Positions 17,668 to 26,354 of a stretch of 64,000 nt of DNA are shown piece by piece. The position numbers and the translations under genes are program-made. The DNA comes from Microbacterium salsuginis (GTDB lineage Bacteria > Actinomycetota > Actinomycetes > Actinomycetales > Microbacteriaceae), in contig NZ_JABACI010000001.1 in NCBI RefSeq assembly GCF_012524205.1, positions 310,001 through 374,000 of the forward strand, in the 5' to 3' direction. Each line of letters starts with the position of its first letter. Position 1 is the first letter of the stretch. Below the pieces are notes generated by a model. That model did not search any database. It saw only the letters and a program-made list of their open reading frames with translations, and was not told where the DNA came from.

Positions 17668-18815
17668 TCGACGACGATCGCGGCCTCCGCCGGTCCGAAA
17701 CGGGACCCGCGCCCTGGGTGCTCGACGTCCTCCTCGGCATCGGCGTCGCCCTGACCGTCTCGCTGGTGATCGCCGCAGACATCAGCCGAGACCAGCCCGA
17801 CGGGTGGGCGTACCTCTGGGCGGTCGGCCTCGGCGCCCTCATGCTGGTGCGCCGCCGGTACCCGGTCGTCGTCGTCGTGCTGTCGGTCGTGGCCCTCATC
17901 GCCTACTACGCGGCCGGAAACCCGCCGATCGGCGTCGCGGTGCCGTTGGCCGCGGCGGTGTTCTCCGCCGCCGAGTACGGGCGGATCGGTGCCGCGATCA
18001 TCGCATCGGCGACAGTCATGACGATCTCTGTCGTCTATCGGCTGGTGAACGATCAAGACCCGGCATTCGTCGTGGGGTACGACCTTCCCGGCCACGCGCT
18101 GCTTCTCGCGGGCGCCGTCGCGCTCGGCGACAGCGTGCGGTCACGCCGTGTACTCCGGCGGCAGGCGGCCAAGATCGCCGAGCTGACGGCGGAGCGCTAC
18201 GCGCGCGAGGCCGAGCAGCGGGTGCTGGCCGAGCGCCTGGCGATCGCCCGCGAGCTGCACGACTCGGTCGGGCATGCCCTGACGGTCATCACACTGCACA
18301 CGCAGGTGGTCGAGGACGCACTCGGGTTGGACGACGCCGAGGTCCGGCGCTCCCTCAAGGCCATCGCCGACACCACCGACGCGACCTTCACCGACCTGCG
18401 TCGCACGGTCGCCAGCCTGCGCAGAGACGGCGTCGCCTCGCGCGCCCTCCTGCGCATCGCCGACCTGGAGGCGGCGGCGAACCCTGCCCGGCAGGCGGGC
18501 CTCGACGTGCAGCTCCGAGTAGACCTACGCTCCACGCCATCGCCGACGGTGGAGGCCGCCGTGTTCCGGATCGTGCAGGAGTCGATCACCAATGTCGTCC
18601 GCCACGCCGACGCCACTCGCGTCGACGTCGACGTTCACGAGAGCGAGGACGGAATGATCATTGTGAATATCGTCGATGACGGTCGGCGTGCGCCCCAGGC
18701 CCCATCGGTCGCGGCGGCCGACGCGGCGTCGAGGCGGCGCGGAAGCACAATCCCGACGTCGTGCTCATGGACCTCCGCATGCCGGTCATGGACGGCATCG
18801 AGGCGACCCGCATGA
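17664..18815 (+). pseudogene. Histidine kinase (NarL-partner, HisKA_3) lacking the C-terminal ATP-binding part
   Basis: The frame is 383 codons. Residues 1-165 hold four or five membrane segments, followed by a dimerisation box ARELHDSVGHALTVITLHTQ with phosphoacceptor His about 199, the N box AVFRIVQESITNVVRHADAT (Asn about 310) and the first half of the ATP-binding site (IVNIVDDG). From about codon 353 the sequence is foreign: the frame runs out of phase into the response-regulator gene and stops. The glycine-rich G2 box needed to hold ATP is absent, so autophosphorylation should fail. A deletion of a few hundred bases joining this gene to its partner explains the junction near 18715-18728. 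Confidence 0.75.
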
Positions 18816-19264
18816 TCCGCGCCGATGAGCAGCTCACCGGCACGCACGTCGTGGTGCTGACCACCTTCGACGACGATGCCGACGTCGTCGAGGCGATCCG
18901 CGCGGGCGCGATCGGATACCTGCTCAAGAACACCCCGCGCGACGAGCTCCGCGACGCCGTCAGGCGTGCCGGTCAGGGCGAGCGTCTGCTCTCGCCTGCG
19001 ATCACGCAGCGTCTGATGGACATGGTCGCAGCCGGGCACGCCGCCCCGGTCCCCGATCCCCGGCTGACCTATCTGAGTGCGCGCGAGCTCGAAGTGCTGA
19101 CGCGGATCGGGCACGGCGACACCAACGACGAGATCGCCGCGGTTCTGCACCTGAGCCCGGCGACGGCTCGGACGTACGTGAGTCGGATCCTCGCCAAGCT
19201 CGGGGCACGCGACCGGCCCGAGCTGGTCGTCATCGCCCACAAGTCCGGCTTGGTCGTCTCGTAG
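18725..19264 (+). pseudogene. NarL/LuxR-type response regulator lacking the start of its receiver domain
   Basis: The recognisable protein begins mid-receiver (GVEAARKHNPDVVLMDLRMP, with the phosphoacceptor Asp), then VVLTTFDDDADVVEAIRAGAIGYLLKN and a LuxR HTH (SARELEVLTRIGHGDTNDEIAAVLHLSPATARTY). The first roughly 45 receiver residues, including the acidic Asp pair, are missing. There is no ribosome binding site or credible start; GTG 18761 and ATG 18767 are the only in-frame starts nearby. It lies 2 bases out of frame with the truncated kinase. It is most likely a deletion remnant, though a free LuxR DNA-binding fragment cannot be excluded. Confidence 0.7.
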
Positions 19265-19267
19265 CGC

Positions 19268-19879
19268 CTACGCAGCGGGGCGGCGCATGAACCAGCAGGG
19301 AACGCCGATGACCTCCGCCGCTTCGACCACGACATATCCGAACCGCTCATAGAACTCGATCGCTTGCGGGCGGTCGGTCTCGAGGTAGCCCGTCGCACCC
19401 GTGGCATCGAGCCTCGCCACGTGACGGAGCAACAGCAGGCCCCCGATGCCGTGGCCGCGCAGATGCCGGTCTACCGAGACCGGCCCCAGGTGGACATGCG
19501 GCGCGTCGGGGTCGTGCCGGGACCATGCGTTCTGCCACGACACCAGCCGTGAGGCAGCAACCGGTCCGAACGTGGAGGCTCGTCCGAGCAGACGCAGCCG
19601 TGCCGAAACGGTCGGTTGGCAGCGGCCAGGCGGTGCGGATGCCGCGACCCCGGCGAGCACGTCGCCCCGGTCGACGCCCTCGATCTGCCACGAGGGCGAG
19701 TGGCGAAGGAGGGTGCGCACGAGCAACTCGTGACGGCGTGCCCTCGAGGCGTCGTCGCCCCGGTACGCGGCGACGTGCACCGGGTTGTCGGCCATTCCCC
19801 GTCCGAGCAGCCTGGCCGCGGCATCCAGATCGGAGCCGCCGAGAGAGCGAACGGACAGATAGGGCGATGAGGTTGCCAT
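19268..19879 (-). CDS. GNAT-family N-acetyltransferase
   Basis: 203 aa. The acetyl-CoA-binding region is VSVDRHLRGHGIGGLLLLRHVARLD (about 134-158), followed by YLETDRPQAIEFYERFGYVVVEAAEV, the typical end of the GNAT fold. The N-terminal half (SLGGSDLDAAARLLGRGMADNPVHVAAYRG) looks like the substrate side of the family that includes puromycin-type acetyltransferases. GGAAGG lies seven bases before the start. The acceptor substrate is unknown. Confidence 0.82.
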   Translation of the reverse strand: MATSSPYLSVRSLGGSDLDAAARLLGRGMADNPVHVAAYRGDDASRARRHELLVRTLLRHSPSWQIEGVDRGDVLAGVAASAPPGRCQPTVSARLRLLGRASTFGPVAASRLVSWQNAWSRHDPDAPHVHLGPVSVDRHLRGHGIGGLLLLRHVARLDATGATGYLETDRPQAIEFYERFGYVVVEAAEVIGVPCWFMRRPAA

Positions 19880-20153
19880 CTCGGGCCTTCCTAAGCGTCG
19901 AATGGGATCCCATCGTGCGATCCGGGGCGCTTCGAAGGATGCCCCCGCCGGACGACTTTCCGACTGAGACCCGACGCTCCGCTCGTCGACGCGAGGCGAC
20001 CCCGGTTGTCGTCCGGCGTTGGTGCCAGCCGCGGCCGCGCTCTGCGCGCGCACGCGCCCAGTCGTCTCGAGGACGAAGGGTGTCGCTCCGGGGCGACAGC
20101 ATGACCGATCCTCGGCTGACGCGAATCCGCCGGCATCGCCGTTAGCTGACGGC

Positions 20154-20585
20154 ATGAGCCACCTCGACCCGCCGCCGCACCCGGCGTCACCTCCTATGCC
20201 CGCCCGTGGCCGGATCAGCTGGGCGTCCGTGATCGGCTTCGGCACCCTCGGCCTCCTCTGGCCGGTTCTGCGCCTGGTGAGGCTCGATGCGGTGATCGGG
20301 GACACCGGCACGGCGTTGGTCGCGCTCGTCGCGACGCTGCTGGTCTGGATACTGGGCGCCGGGTTCGGCGACGTACCGCGGCCTGTGCTCACCCTCACTC
20401 TCTCGGGGGTCCTCTCCGGCGCGTTAGTCATCGCCACAACGGTGCTCGTCGGCGAATGGCCCGATTACGGGGTGGGCCTGAACGTCACGGCGGGTGGGAT
20501 CGAGGTCGCCCGCGCAGCGGGACTCGGAGCCCTGGCGGGGGCCATCGCAACTCCCATCCAGCGGACGCGGCGTCGACGAGCGTGA
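20154..20585 (+). CDS. Small multi-pass membrane protein, unknown function
   Basis: 143 aa. After a Pro-rich N-terminus it has three or four hydrophobic helices (ASVIGFGTLGLLWPVL, TALVALVATLLVWILGAGF, VLTLTLSGVLSGALVIATTVLVG, ARAAGLGALAGAIATPI) and a basic end. There is no ribosome binding site; TTAGCT ends six bases before the ATG, so it is probably leaderless. The next gene encodes a protein of similar size and layout. I do not recognise a family. Confidence 0.65.
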   Translation: MSHLDPPPHPASPPMPARGRISWASVIGFGTLGLLWPVLRLVRLDAVIGDTGTALVALVATLLVWILGAGFGDVPRPVLTLTLSGVLSGALVIATTVLVGEWPDYGVGLNVTAGGIEVARAAGLGALAGAIATPIQRTRRRRA

Positions 20586-20665
20586 CGCGTCGAGCGACCG
20601 AGGTGTCGTCGCCGCACGACTCAGGTGTCGCTCCCGAGAGGACGACGGCGGCCGGGCGCCAGACC

Positions 20666-20671
20666 TAGCGT
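20666..20671 (+). promoter_or_regulatory. -10 element for a leaderless gene
   Basis: TAGCGT ends seven bases before the ATG at 20679, so transcription should begin at or next to the start codon. Confidence 0.5.
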
Positions 20672-20678
20672 GAGCGCC

Positions 20679-21146
20679 ATGACCTCCCACACACCTCCCA
20701 ACCCCACTCCCCCCGTCCGTCGACGCCCGCTCGGACTGTCCGTTCTCGCCCTCATCGGCCTCGCGACCCTCGGTCTGCCGCGCGTGATCCTGCACGATCT
20801 CCACATCATCGAGGAGATGCAGCCGGCGTCATGGTTCCTTGCGCTCGTACCCGTCGCGGTCTGGATCGCCGTCGCGGTGGCGAAGAAGGTGCCCAATCCG
20901 TTCCTGACGGTCTTCGTCATCGGCCTGATCTTCGCGGTCATGCTCGCGATCACACATCAGCTGCTGTGGTCCTCGCTGTACGCCGGCAATCCCGCCTTCC
21001 TCGACAACAGCGGCATCGCGGGGGTGATCCCACGACTCGCCGTGCTTCCCGGGAGTCTCTTCGCCGGCGCGCTTACGGGTGCCGTCGGCGGACTCATCGC
21101 GTGGGGCATCCAGGCCGCGACCAGGTCCCGGCCACCCCGGCCGTGA
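20679..21146 (+). CDS. Small multi-pass membrane protein, unknown function
   Basis: 155 aa from ATG 20679, which appears leaderless. Four hydrophobic helices are visible (LGLSVLALIGLATLGLP, ASWFLALVPVAVWIAVAV, PFLTVFVIGLIFAVMLAITHQ, LFAGALTGAVGGLIAWGI) after a Pro-rich N-terminus. Layout matches the preceding membrane protein but the sequences differ. No motif identifies a role. Confidence 0.65.
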   Translation: MTSHTPPNPTPPVRRRPLGLSVLALIGLATLGLPRVILHDLHIIEEMQPASWFLALVPVAVWIAVAVAKKVPNPFLTVFVIGLIFAVMLAITHQLLWSSLYAGNPAFLDNSGIAGVIPRLAVLPGSLFAGALTGAVGGLIAWGIQAATRSRPPRP

Positions 21147-21191
21147 GCGCGCGGATGCATCCCATCATGTGATGCATCCACTGTGCTCGTC

Positions 21192-21521
21192 CTAGCTCGC
21201 TCGCGCCGCGGCGATCGCCGGCATATGGTCCTCGCCCCAGTCTCCGAGCGGTCGAAGCGCGAGCTCCAGGGATGTCCCCGCCGGGGTCAGGCTGTAGACC
21301 ACCTTCGGGGGCACCTCATGATGCACCTCGCGGTGGACGACGCCGTCGCGCTCGAGCTCTCGCAGGTGCTGCGTCAGCATCTTCTCCGAGACACCCGGAA
21401 GCTCCCGCCGCAGCTCTCCCGTGCGACGAGGCCCCGTCGACAGCGCCCAGAGGATCAGCGGCTTCCACTTTCCGCCGACGACGGCCACCGCGGCATCCAG
21501 TCCACAGAAGAATTCAGGCAT
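21192..21521 (-). CDS. HxlR-family winged-helix transcriptional regulator
   Basis: 109 aa from ATG 21521, preceded by AAGGAG nine bases away. The HxlR signature is clear: CGLDAAVAVVGGKWKPLILWAL, then GELRRELPGVSEKMLTQHLRELERDGVVHR, then KVVYSLTPAGTSL. The N-terminal Cys (EFFCGLD) is the residue that in some members senses thiol-reactive compounds. It is divergent from an imine-reductase-like gene with only about 85 bases between, and probably controls that gene and itself through the repeats at 21544-21570. Confidence 0.9.
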   Translation of the reverse strand: MPEFFCGLDAAVAVVGGKWKPLILWALSTGPRRTGELRRELPGVSEKMLTQHLRELERDGVVHREVHHEVPPKVVYSLTPAGTSLELALRPLGDWGEDHMPAIAAARAS

Positions 21522-21543
21522 CGCGCACGTCTCCTTACCGATT

Positions 21544-21570
21544 GGTGGGTAGAGAACAAAATAGTGGGTA
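21544..21570. promoter_or_regulatory. Direct repeats between the HxlR regulator and its divergent target
   Basis: GGTGGGTA (21544-21551) and AGTGGGTA (21563-21570), 19 bp apart (nearly two helical turns), flank an AT-rich AGAACAAAAT. Their position in the shared divergent promoter region makes them candidate HxlR operators. Confidence 0.4.
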
Positions 21571-21605
21571 CTTGCGTGATCCGCGGTACTCCGAAGACTG
21601 AGAAT

Positions 21606-22505
21606 GTGACGAACGATCCGCATCCCCTTACCACGAACACCGCCTCCGTTCTCGGTCTCGGCCCGATGGGCACCGCGCTCGCGAATGCCCTGCTGAACTC
21701 CCGGACCACCACCACGGTCTGGAATCGCACCGCTTCGAAGGCACAGCCGCTGGAGCGCTCTGGGGCAGTGATCGCTCCGGATGCCGCCGCTGCGGTTGCG
21801 GCATCCGACCTGGTGATCACGTGCCTACGCGACCACGCCTCCACACGGCAGCTGCTCGACGAGATTCCGACCGCCGACCTGGCTGATCGCACCGTCGTGG
21901 TGTTCGCCTCGTCCACGCCGGCTGAGGCCAGAAAGACACAGGCCTGGGCCGAGGCCAAGGGGATCGATCTGCTGATCGGGGCCATCATGGTGCCGACACC
22001 CGTGATCGGCGCGCCGGATGCGCTCATCCTCTACAGCGGGCGAGAAGAGCTGCTGGCGGCGCATCGACCCACGCTCGAGAAGCTCGCGCCGCGTTCGCCG
22101 TTCGTCGGCGCCGACCCCGGGATGGCGTCGGTGCTCGACACCGCCATGCTGGAGGTCTTCTTCACCGGGATGACCGCGTTCCTCCATGCAGCCGCGCTCG
22201 TGACGGCCAACGGACTATCGGCGTCCGACTTCGTGCCCTGGGCGAATTCGATGCTCGACATCCTGCCCGCCACGTTCACCGGACTCGCGTCGGACACCGA
22301 CCGGGGCGAGCATCCCGGCGACGAAGACAATCTCGGTATGGAGCTCTCTGCGCTCAACCACATGGTCGAGACCAACCGCGATGCGGGCGTCGACCCGGCT
22401 CTGCCAGTCCTCATGCGCGACCTCGCACGGGAGGCCGTCGAGCGGGGACACGCCGGCGACGGATGGTCACGGATCGTGGATGTGCTGCGCCGCTCGCCCG
22501 TCTAG
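21606..22505 (+). CDS. NAD(P)-dependent oxidoreductase, imine-reductase-like (6PGDH superfamily)
   Basis: 299 aa from GTG 21606. The N-terminus carries the cofactor motif VLGLGPMGTALANALL, followed by TTTVWNRTASKAQPLERSGA and VITCLRDHASTRQLLDE; GLGPMG with a VWNRT strand end is characteristic of NADPH imine reductases and beta-hydroxyacid-dehydrogenase relatives. The C-terminal half is the helical dimerisation domain (LDTAMLEVFFTGMTAFLHAAALV). It probably reduces an imine or ketone. It is divergent from the HxlR gene, its likely regulator. Confidence 0.83.
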   Translation: MTNDPHPLTTNTASVLGLGPMGTALANALLNSRTTTTVWNRTASKAQPLERSGAVIAPDAAAAVAASDLVITCLRDHASTRQLLDEIPTADLADRTVVVFASSTPAEARKTQAWAEAKGIDLLIGAIMVPTPVIGAPDALILYSGREELLAAHRPTLEKLAPRSPFVGADPGMASVLDTAMLEVFFTGMTAFLHAAALVTANGLSASDFVPWANSMLDILPATFTGLASDTDRGEHPGDEDNLGMELSALNHMVETNRDAGVDPALPVLMRDLAREAVERGHAGDGWSRIVDVLRRSPV

Positions 22506-22530
22506 CGCTGCGGGCGCGCCCTCCGGCCCA

Positions 22531-22544
22531 GGGGTGGATCGGCG
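22531..22544. promoter_or_regulatory. Shared 14-mer upstream of the XRE regulator gene
   Basis: GGGGTGGATCGGCG lies 82 bases before the regulator start. The identical 14-mer occurs at 23492-23505 upstream of the SDR gene that follows, suggesting a common operator. Confidence 0.4.
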
Positions 22545-22612
22545 GAGCCTGGCTCGCGTCACCGGCGGACGGTAGGAAGGATCCAGGCGAACGGGCGGAC
22601 GAGAGGGCGTCG

Positions 22613-23452
22613 ATGATCGATCGCGATGGTCTGGCCGAGTTCCTTCGACGCCGCAGGGAGTCGCTGCAGCCCGAGGATGTCGGGCTCTCGCGCGGCCCGC
22701 GCCGGCGGACGGGTGGGCTGCGCCGCGAGGAGGTCGCCGCACTGTGCCACATGTCGACCGACTACTACGCGCGCCTCGAGCGCGGCACCGGCCCGCAGCC
22801 GTCGGAGCAGATGGTCGCCTCGATCGCACAGGGACTGCACCTCTCACTGGACGAGCGCGATCATGTGTTCCGGCTCGCCGGCCACAACCCGCCTGCCCGC
22901 GGAGCATCGAGCGAGCACATCGGCCCCGGCCTGCTGCGCATCCTCGACCGGCTGTCCGACACTCCGGCCGAGATCGTCACCGAGCTCGGCGAAACCTTGC
23001 GCCAGTCCCCGATGGGAGTCTCGCTGCTCGGCGACGCGCGCCTGCGCGAGGGGCCTGCACGCAGTCTCGGCTACCGCTGGTTCACCGACCCGCAGGCGCG
23101 CACGCCCTACCCGCCGGACGAGCAGCGGATGCTGTCGCGCGTGTACGCGTCGGGTCTGCGTGAGCTCATCACCGTACGTGGCCCGGAATCGCGGCCTGCG
23201 CACCTCGCGGACCTCCTCCTCGCTCTGAGCCCGGAGTTCCGTGAACTGTGGGACTCGCATGAAGTCGGCGTGCGACCGCCTGATATCAAGCGATTCCACC
23301 ATCCTGAGGTCGGCGCGCTCGAGCTGCACTGCCAGACCCTGCTCGACCCGGAGCAGTCGCATCGCCTGCTCGTGTACACCGCCGTGCCCGGCAGCGAGAG
23401 CTACGACAAACTCCAGCTGCTCAGCGTGATCGGCTCGCAGACCATCCGCTGA
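22613..23452 (+). CDS. XRE-family HTH regulator with MmyB-like ligand-binding domain
   Basis: 279 aa. N-terminal HTH (about 1-75) with FLRRRRESLQPEDVGL, RRTGGLRREEVAALCHMSTDYYARLERG and QMVASIAQGLHLSLDERDHVFRLAGH; the remainder is an MmyB-like PAS-type domain (YRWFTDPQARTPYPPDEQ, LLALSPEFRELWDSHEVGVR, KRFHHPEVGALELHCQTL). Regulators of this type in actinobacteria usually control an adjacent SDR oxidoreductase, and an SDR gene follows here. The ATG at 22613 has a weak AGAGGG upstream. Confidence 0.88.
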   Translation: MIDRDGLAEFLRRRRESLQPEDVGLSRGPRRRTGGLRREEVAALCHMSTDYYARLERGTGPQPSEQMVASIAQGLHLSLDERDHVFRLAGHNPPARGASSEHIGPGLLRILDRLSDTPAEIVTELGETLRQSPMGVSLLGDARLREGPARSLGYRWFTDPQARTPYPPDEQRMLSRVYASGLRELITVRGPESRPAHLADLLLALSPEFRELWDSHEVGVRPPDIKRFHHPEVGALELHCQTLLDPEQSHRLLVYTAVPGSESYDKLQLLSVIGSQTIR

Positions 23453-23491
23453 CCGCGCGGCGCACGCGAGTGCCGACGGCGCCCCCGCGAA

Positions 23492-23505
23492 GGGGTGGAT
23501 CGGCG
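23492..23505. promoter_or_regulatory. Shared 14-mer upstream of the SDR gene
   Basis: Second copy of GGGGTGGATCGGCG, 105 bases before the SDR start and identical to the copy upstream of the regulator gene. Confidence 0.4.
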
Positions 23506-23596
23506 ATCAGTGGATCAACGGGCACTGAACGCCGATGCGGCGCGGCCCGAGCATGGTCATGAGCACCCCGCTCCCTGATCTGAAGGGCCCATCGCC

Positions 23597-24538
23597 ATGA
23601 CTCGTACCCCCGGCATCCGGATTCCCGACCTGAACGGAAAGCTCGCCGTCGTGACCGGCGCCAGCGACGGCATCGGCTCTGTCATCGCGTCACGCCTCGC
23701 TGAGGCGGGAGCCGAGGTGGTCATGCCGGTGCGCTCGTCCGCGAAGGGTGATGCCGCGGCGGACCGCATCCGTCGAGAGATTCCGGATGCCGCGGTCTCG
23801 ACCCGCGCACTCGACCTGTCGTCGCTGGACTCGGTGACGGCGCTGACCGGCAGTCTCGTGAGTGAGGGCCGCCCCATCCACATCCTCATCAACAACGCCG
23901 GCGTCATGACCCCGCCGAACCGTCAGCTCACGAAGGACGGCTTCGAACTGCAGTTCGGCACGAACCATCTGGGCCACTTCGCGCTCACGCTGGGCTTGCT
24001 CCCACTGCTGCGGCAGGGCCGCGCACGGGTCACGCATCAGACGAGCATCGCGGCACGCAGCGGCGGCATCAACTGGAGCGACCTGAACTGGGAGAACGAC
24101 TACGACGGCATGAAGGCATATGTGCAGTCGAAGATCGCGGTGGGCTTGTTCGCCCGTGAGCTCGACGCGCGCAGCCGTCGGGAGGGCTGGGGCATCAGCA
24201 GCAACCTGTCGCACCCCGGCGTCTCGCCCACGAACCTGCTGGCCGCGCAGCCGGCGCTGGGCCGAGCCCGCGAGGTCGGCGGACGCCGCGTGATCCGGAT
24301 GCTGTCACGCATCGGCATCGCCGGCACCCCGGCGAGCGCCGCCCTGCCGGCGCTCATGGCGGCGACGGATCCGGATGCGCGCGGCGACGAGTTCTACGGT
24401 CCGAAGCGCGTCATGAGCGGACCGCCCGCCCGACGGAACCTGTGGGCGCCGCTGACCGCCATGGACGCCGCGCGGCGGGTGTGGGACGAGTCCGAACGCC
24501 TCATCGGCGCGCAGATCGCGGGTTCACTCCCGCTCTGA
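23597..24538 (+). CDS. Short-chain dehydrogenase/reductase (SDR)
   Basis: 313 aa. Classical SDR motifs are in order: cofactor loop [17 protein letters not shown] (about 18-34), structural NNAGV (about 97-101), catalytic Ser in [10 protein letters not shown] and the YxxxK pair in AYVQSKIAV (about 173-177). An extra C-terminal segment of about 60 residues follows. It reduces or oxidises a small carbonyl/alcohol with NAD(P)(H). It lies downstream of the XRE regulator and shares with it the 14-mer noted above. Its last 15 bases overlap a convergent small ORF. Confidence 0.9.
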   Translation: MTRTPGIRIPDLNGKLAVVTGASDGIGSVIASRLAEAGAEVVMPVRSSAKGDAAADRIRREIPDAAVSTRALDLSSLDSVTALTGSLVSEGRPIHILINNAGVMTPPNRQLTKDGFELQFGTNHLGHFALTLGLLPLLRQGRARVTHQTSIAARSGGINWSDLNWENDYDGMKAYVQSKIAVGLFARELDARSRREGWGISSNLSHPGVSPTNLLAAQPALGRAREVGGRRVIRMLSRIGIAGTPASAALPALMAATDPDARGDEFYGPKRVMSGPPARRNLWAPLTAMDAARRVWDESERLIGAQIAGSLPL

Positions 24539-24736
24539 GCCCGGGCGCTCGGCAAGGATCGCCTGGCGCACGCGCCAGGCAGGGAAGCCGCTGGCCTGCG
24601 AGATCAGATCGATGTCGAAGCCGTGCTGATAGTAGGCCGTCCGCACAGCGCGAACCCTCGTCGGCGTATCGCCGAACCCGAGCGCGAGTTCGGTCGCATA
24701 GCCTTCCCACACCGAGAGGTCGTACTCCAGACCCAA
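24524..24736 (-). CDS. Small hypothetical protein
   Basis: Up to 70 aa if the TTG at 24736 is used; an in-frame stop lies just upstream, and a GTG at 24712 would give 62 aa. The composition ([19 protein letters not shown], then [21 protein letters not shown]) looks protein-like, and the end resembles an HTH-like helix pair. It overlaps the convergent SDR gene end by 15 bases. No family recognised; the weak start makes it tentative. Confidence 0.4.
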   Translation of the reverse strand: MGLEYDLSVWEGYATELALGFGDTPTRVRAVRTAYYQHGFDIDLISQASGFPAWRVRQAILAERPGSERE

Positions 24737-24838
24737 TGGTCGGCCCCCTTCGTCTCAGCGCCGCACGGGTGCGCGGCGCGACTCGCAGATCGCAACGTCG
24801 ACTCAGGCCGCATTACGGCGCCCGATGACGATGCTCTT

Positions 24839-25123
24839 CTACAACGCTCGACTGACGGCCGTGTATGCCTCACGCAGCGATTCGAAGGTGGACATGGGAC
24901 GGAAGGGACGAACCCAGGTCACCTCGACGCAGTCGGCCCGGCACTCCACGTAGGCGATCAGACAGGTGGCGTCATCCGGAGGCACGGTCACATCGCACGC
25001 GCGCCACGCACCGTCGCCGATCCACTCCAGCTCAACCCGGTGCTCGTCTCGCGGCCGCGTGGACTCCGTCGGCGGCGGGGCGGTGAGCCTGCCCGAGGGA
25101 GAAGGTCCGATCGTGGTGGTCAT
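24839..25123 (-). CDS. Small hypothetical protein
   Basis: 94 aa from an ATG with AAGG seven bases upstream. A Pro/Thr-rich start is followed by a compact beta-rich region (HRVELEWIGDGAWRACDVTV, CLIAYVECRADCVEVTWVRPF) with three cysteines, then a helix. No family is recognised and no membrane segment is seen. Confidence 0.5.
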   Translation of the reverse strand: MTTTIGPSPSGRLTAPPPTESTRPRDEHRVELEWIGDGAWRACDVTVPPDDATCLIAYVECRADCVEVTWVRPFRPMSTFESLREAYTAVSRAL

Positions 25124-25185
25124 GCTGCTGCCTTGGTTCCGGGACGGTTTCGAGCGGCGAAGTCCGCTCAGCGTGCGTCATCGGC

Positions 25186-25204
25186 GCCCCTTTCACTGAG
25201 GGGC
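25186..25204 (-). terminator. Hairpin downstream of the lactonase gene
   Basis: A 6-bp GC stem GCCCCT/AGGGGC with a 7-base loop, 53 bases past the lactonase stop on the minus strand. No U tract; a weak candidate. Confidence 0.3.
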
Positions 25205-25256
25205 TTGACGCCACCCGCGAGCACCGGTTAGGGCAGCGCACCGGTGCCCTGCAAGC

Positions 25257-26297
25257 TCACACGAAGCGCACCCAGTTCGCCCCGCGACCGGTCTCGGCCC
25301 GCTGCAGCAGCTCCAGGCCGTCGCCGTCCACGGCATACAGCGAGACGGTGGTCGACCGCTCTCCCGCCGCAACCAGGTATGCGCCGTCCGGGCTCACCGC
25401 GAAACCGCGCGGCTGCGGCTCGGTCGTGATGAAGCGCGCCGGCGCCGACACCGACCCATCGGCCGCGACGGCCACGGCGCCGAGCGTGCTCTCCGTCCGC
25501 TCGGTGCACCACAGGCGCCGGCCGCCGTCCGCGAAGTGGATGTCTGCGCCCCAGACGAAGTGCTCCTTCATGGGGTCCGCCCCGAAGCGGCTGTGCCCCA
25601 GGCCTTTCGAGAGGTCGAACGCTGTGGCGGCATTGCGGAGTTCGAGGGTTCCGGCCTCGGTGTCGCGCGAGAAGTGCAGCACCTCCCCCGAGAACTCGGT
25701 GAGGACATAGAGCGCGTCCTGCGCGTCATTGAGCACCAGGTGTCGTGGACCGCTTCCCTCGGGCGCGGCCACCGTCTCGGGCGTGAGCGGCACCAGACGC
25801 AGATCATCGGCAAGTGAGTATTGCGCGACGAGGTCGGCCCCGAGCGAGACGAAGTACGCGAAGCGGCCGTCGGCACTGGGCAGTACGGCGTGCAGGTTGG
25901 GGAATTCGATGCGCGACACGGGCTCACCCACGACGCCATCCGCCACGGCACAGCTGATCCCGTACCCGCCGCCGTACGACGCCCCGAGCAGGCCCGTGCC
26001 GTCCCGCGTGAGCGCGAGATAGTTCATGCCGCCGCCAGTGAGATCGTGGCGCGACAGCGGCTCGAGTTCTCCCGTGTCGCGATGCAGCCGCAGGGTCAGG
26101 ATGCCGGCGCCCTCGTCGTCGGTGCGGCCCTTGACGCCCGCATATACGAGGTCACGGTCCGAATCGACCGCGAACGTCGAGCAGCCCGGCAGCCCGTCAG
26201 TGACGGCGATGCGTTCGAGCGCACCTCCGGCGAGCCGGAAGGTGCTGATGCTGCCGTCGCCGGCGTTGGCCACGAGTACGAGAGAGGCATCCGTCAT
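25257..26297 (-). CDS. Beta-propeller lactonase family protein (6-phosphogluconolactonase-like, YbhE type)
   Basis: 346 aa. Repeated propeller-blade motifs run through the protein (LVLVANAGDGSISTFRL, GGMNYLALTRDGTGLLGASYGGG, LHAVLPSADGRFAYFVSLGAD, PRHLVLNDAQDALYVLTEFSG, QPRGFAVSPDGAYLVAAGERSTTVSLY), matching the seven-bladed lactonase family to which E. coli YbhE belongs. It may hydrolyse 6-phosphogluconolactone or another lactone in the cytoplasm; the family is functionally mixed. A -10 TACGAT (26304-26309) ends six bases before the ATG, so the gene is probably leaderless. Confidence 0.85.
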   Translation of the reverse strand: MTDASLVLVANAGDGSISTFRLAGGALERIAVTDGLPGCSTFAVDSDRDLVYAGVKGRTDDEGAGILTLRLHRDTGELEPLSRHDLTGGGMNYLALTRDGTGLLGASYGGGYGISCAVADGVVGEPVSRIEFPNLHAVLPSADGRFAYFVSLGADLVAQYSLADDLRLVPLTPETVAAPEGSGPRHLVLNDAQDALYVLTEFSGEVLHFSRDTEAGTLELRNAATAFDLSKGLGHSRFGADPMKEHFVWGADIHFADGGRRLWCTERTESTLGAVAVAADGSVSAPARFITTEPQPRGFAVSPDGAYLVAAGERSTTVSLYAVDGDGLELLQRAETGRGANWVRFV

Positions 26298-26354
26298 GCC
26301 TCGATCGTACGCAGACCGCGTCGGCGGCGCCCGTGTTCAGGGCCCGTCGTTGCC

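Noticed and set aside
19880..20153. In-frame extension of the GNAT gene upstream to about 20437.
   Set aside because: The added sequence is low-complexity, overlaps the divergent membrane-protein gene, and a good ribosome binding site supports the start at 19879.
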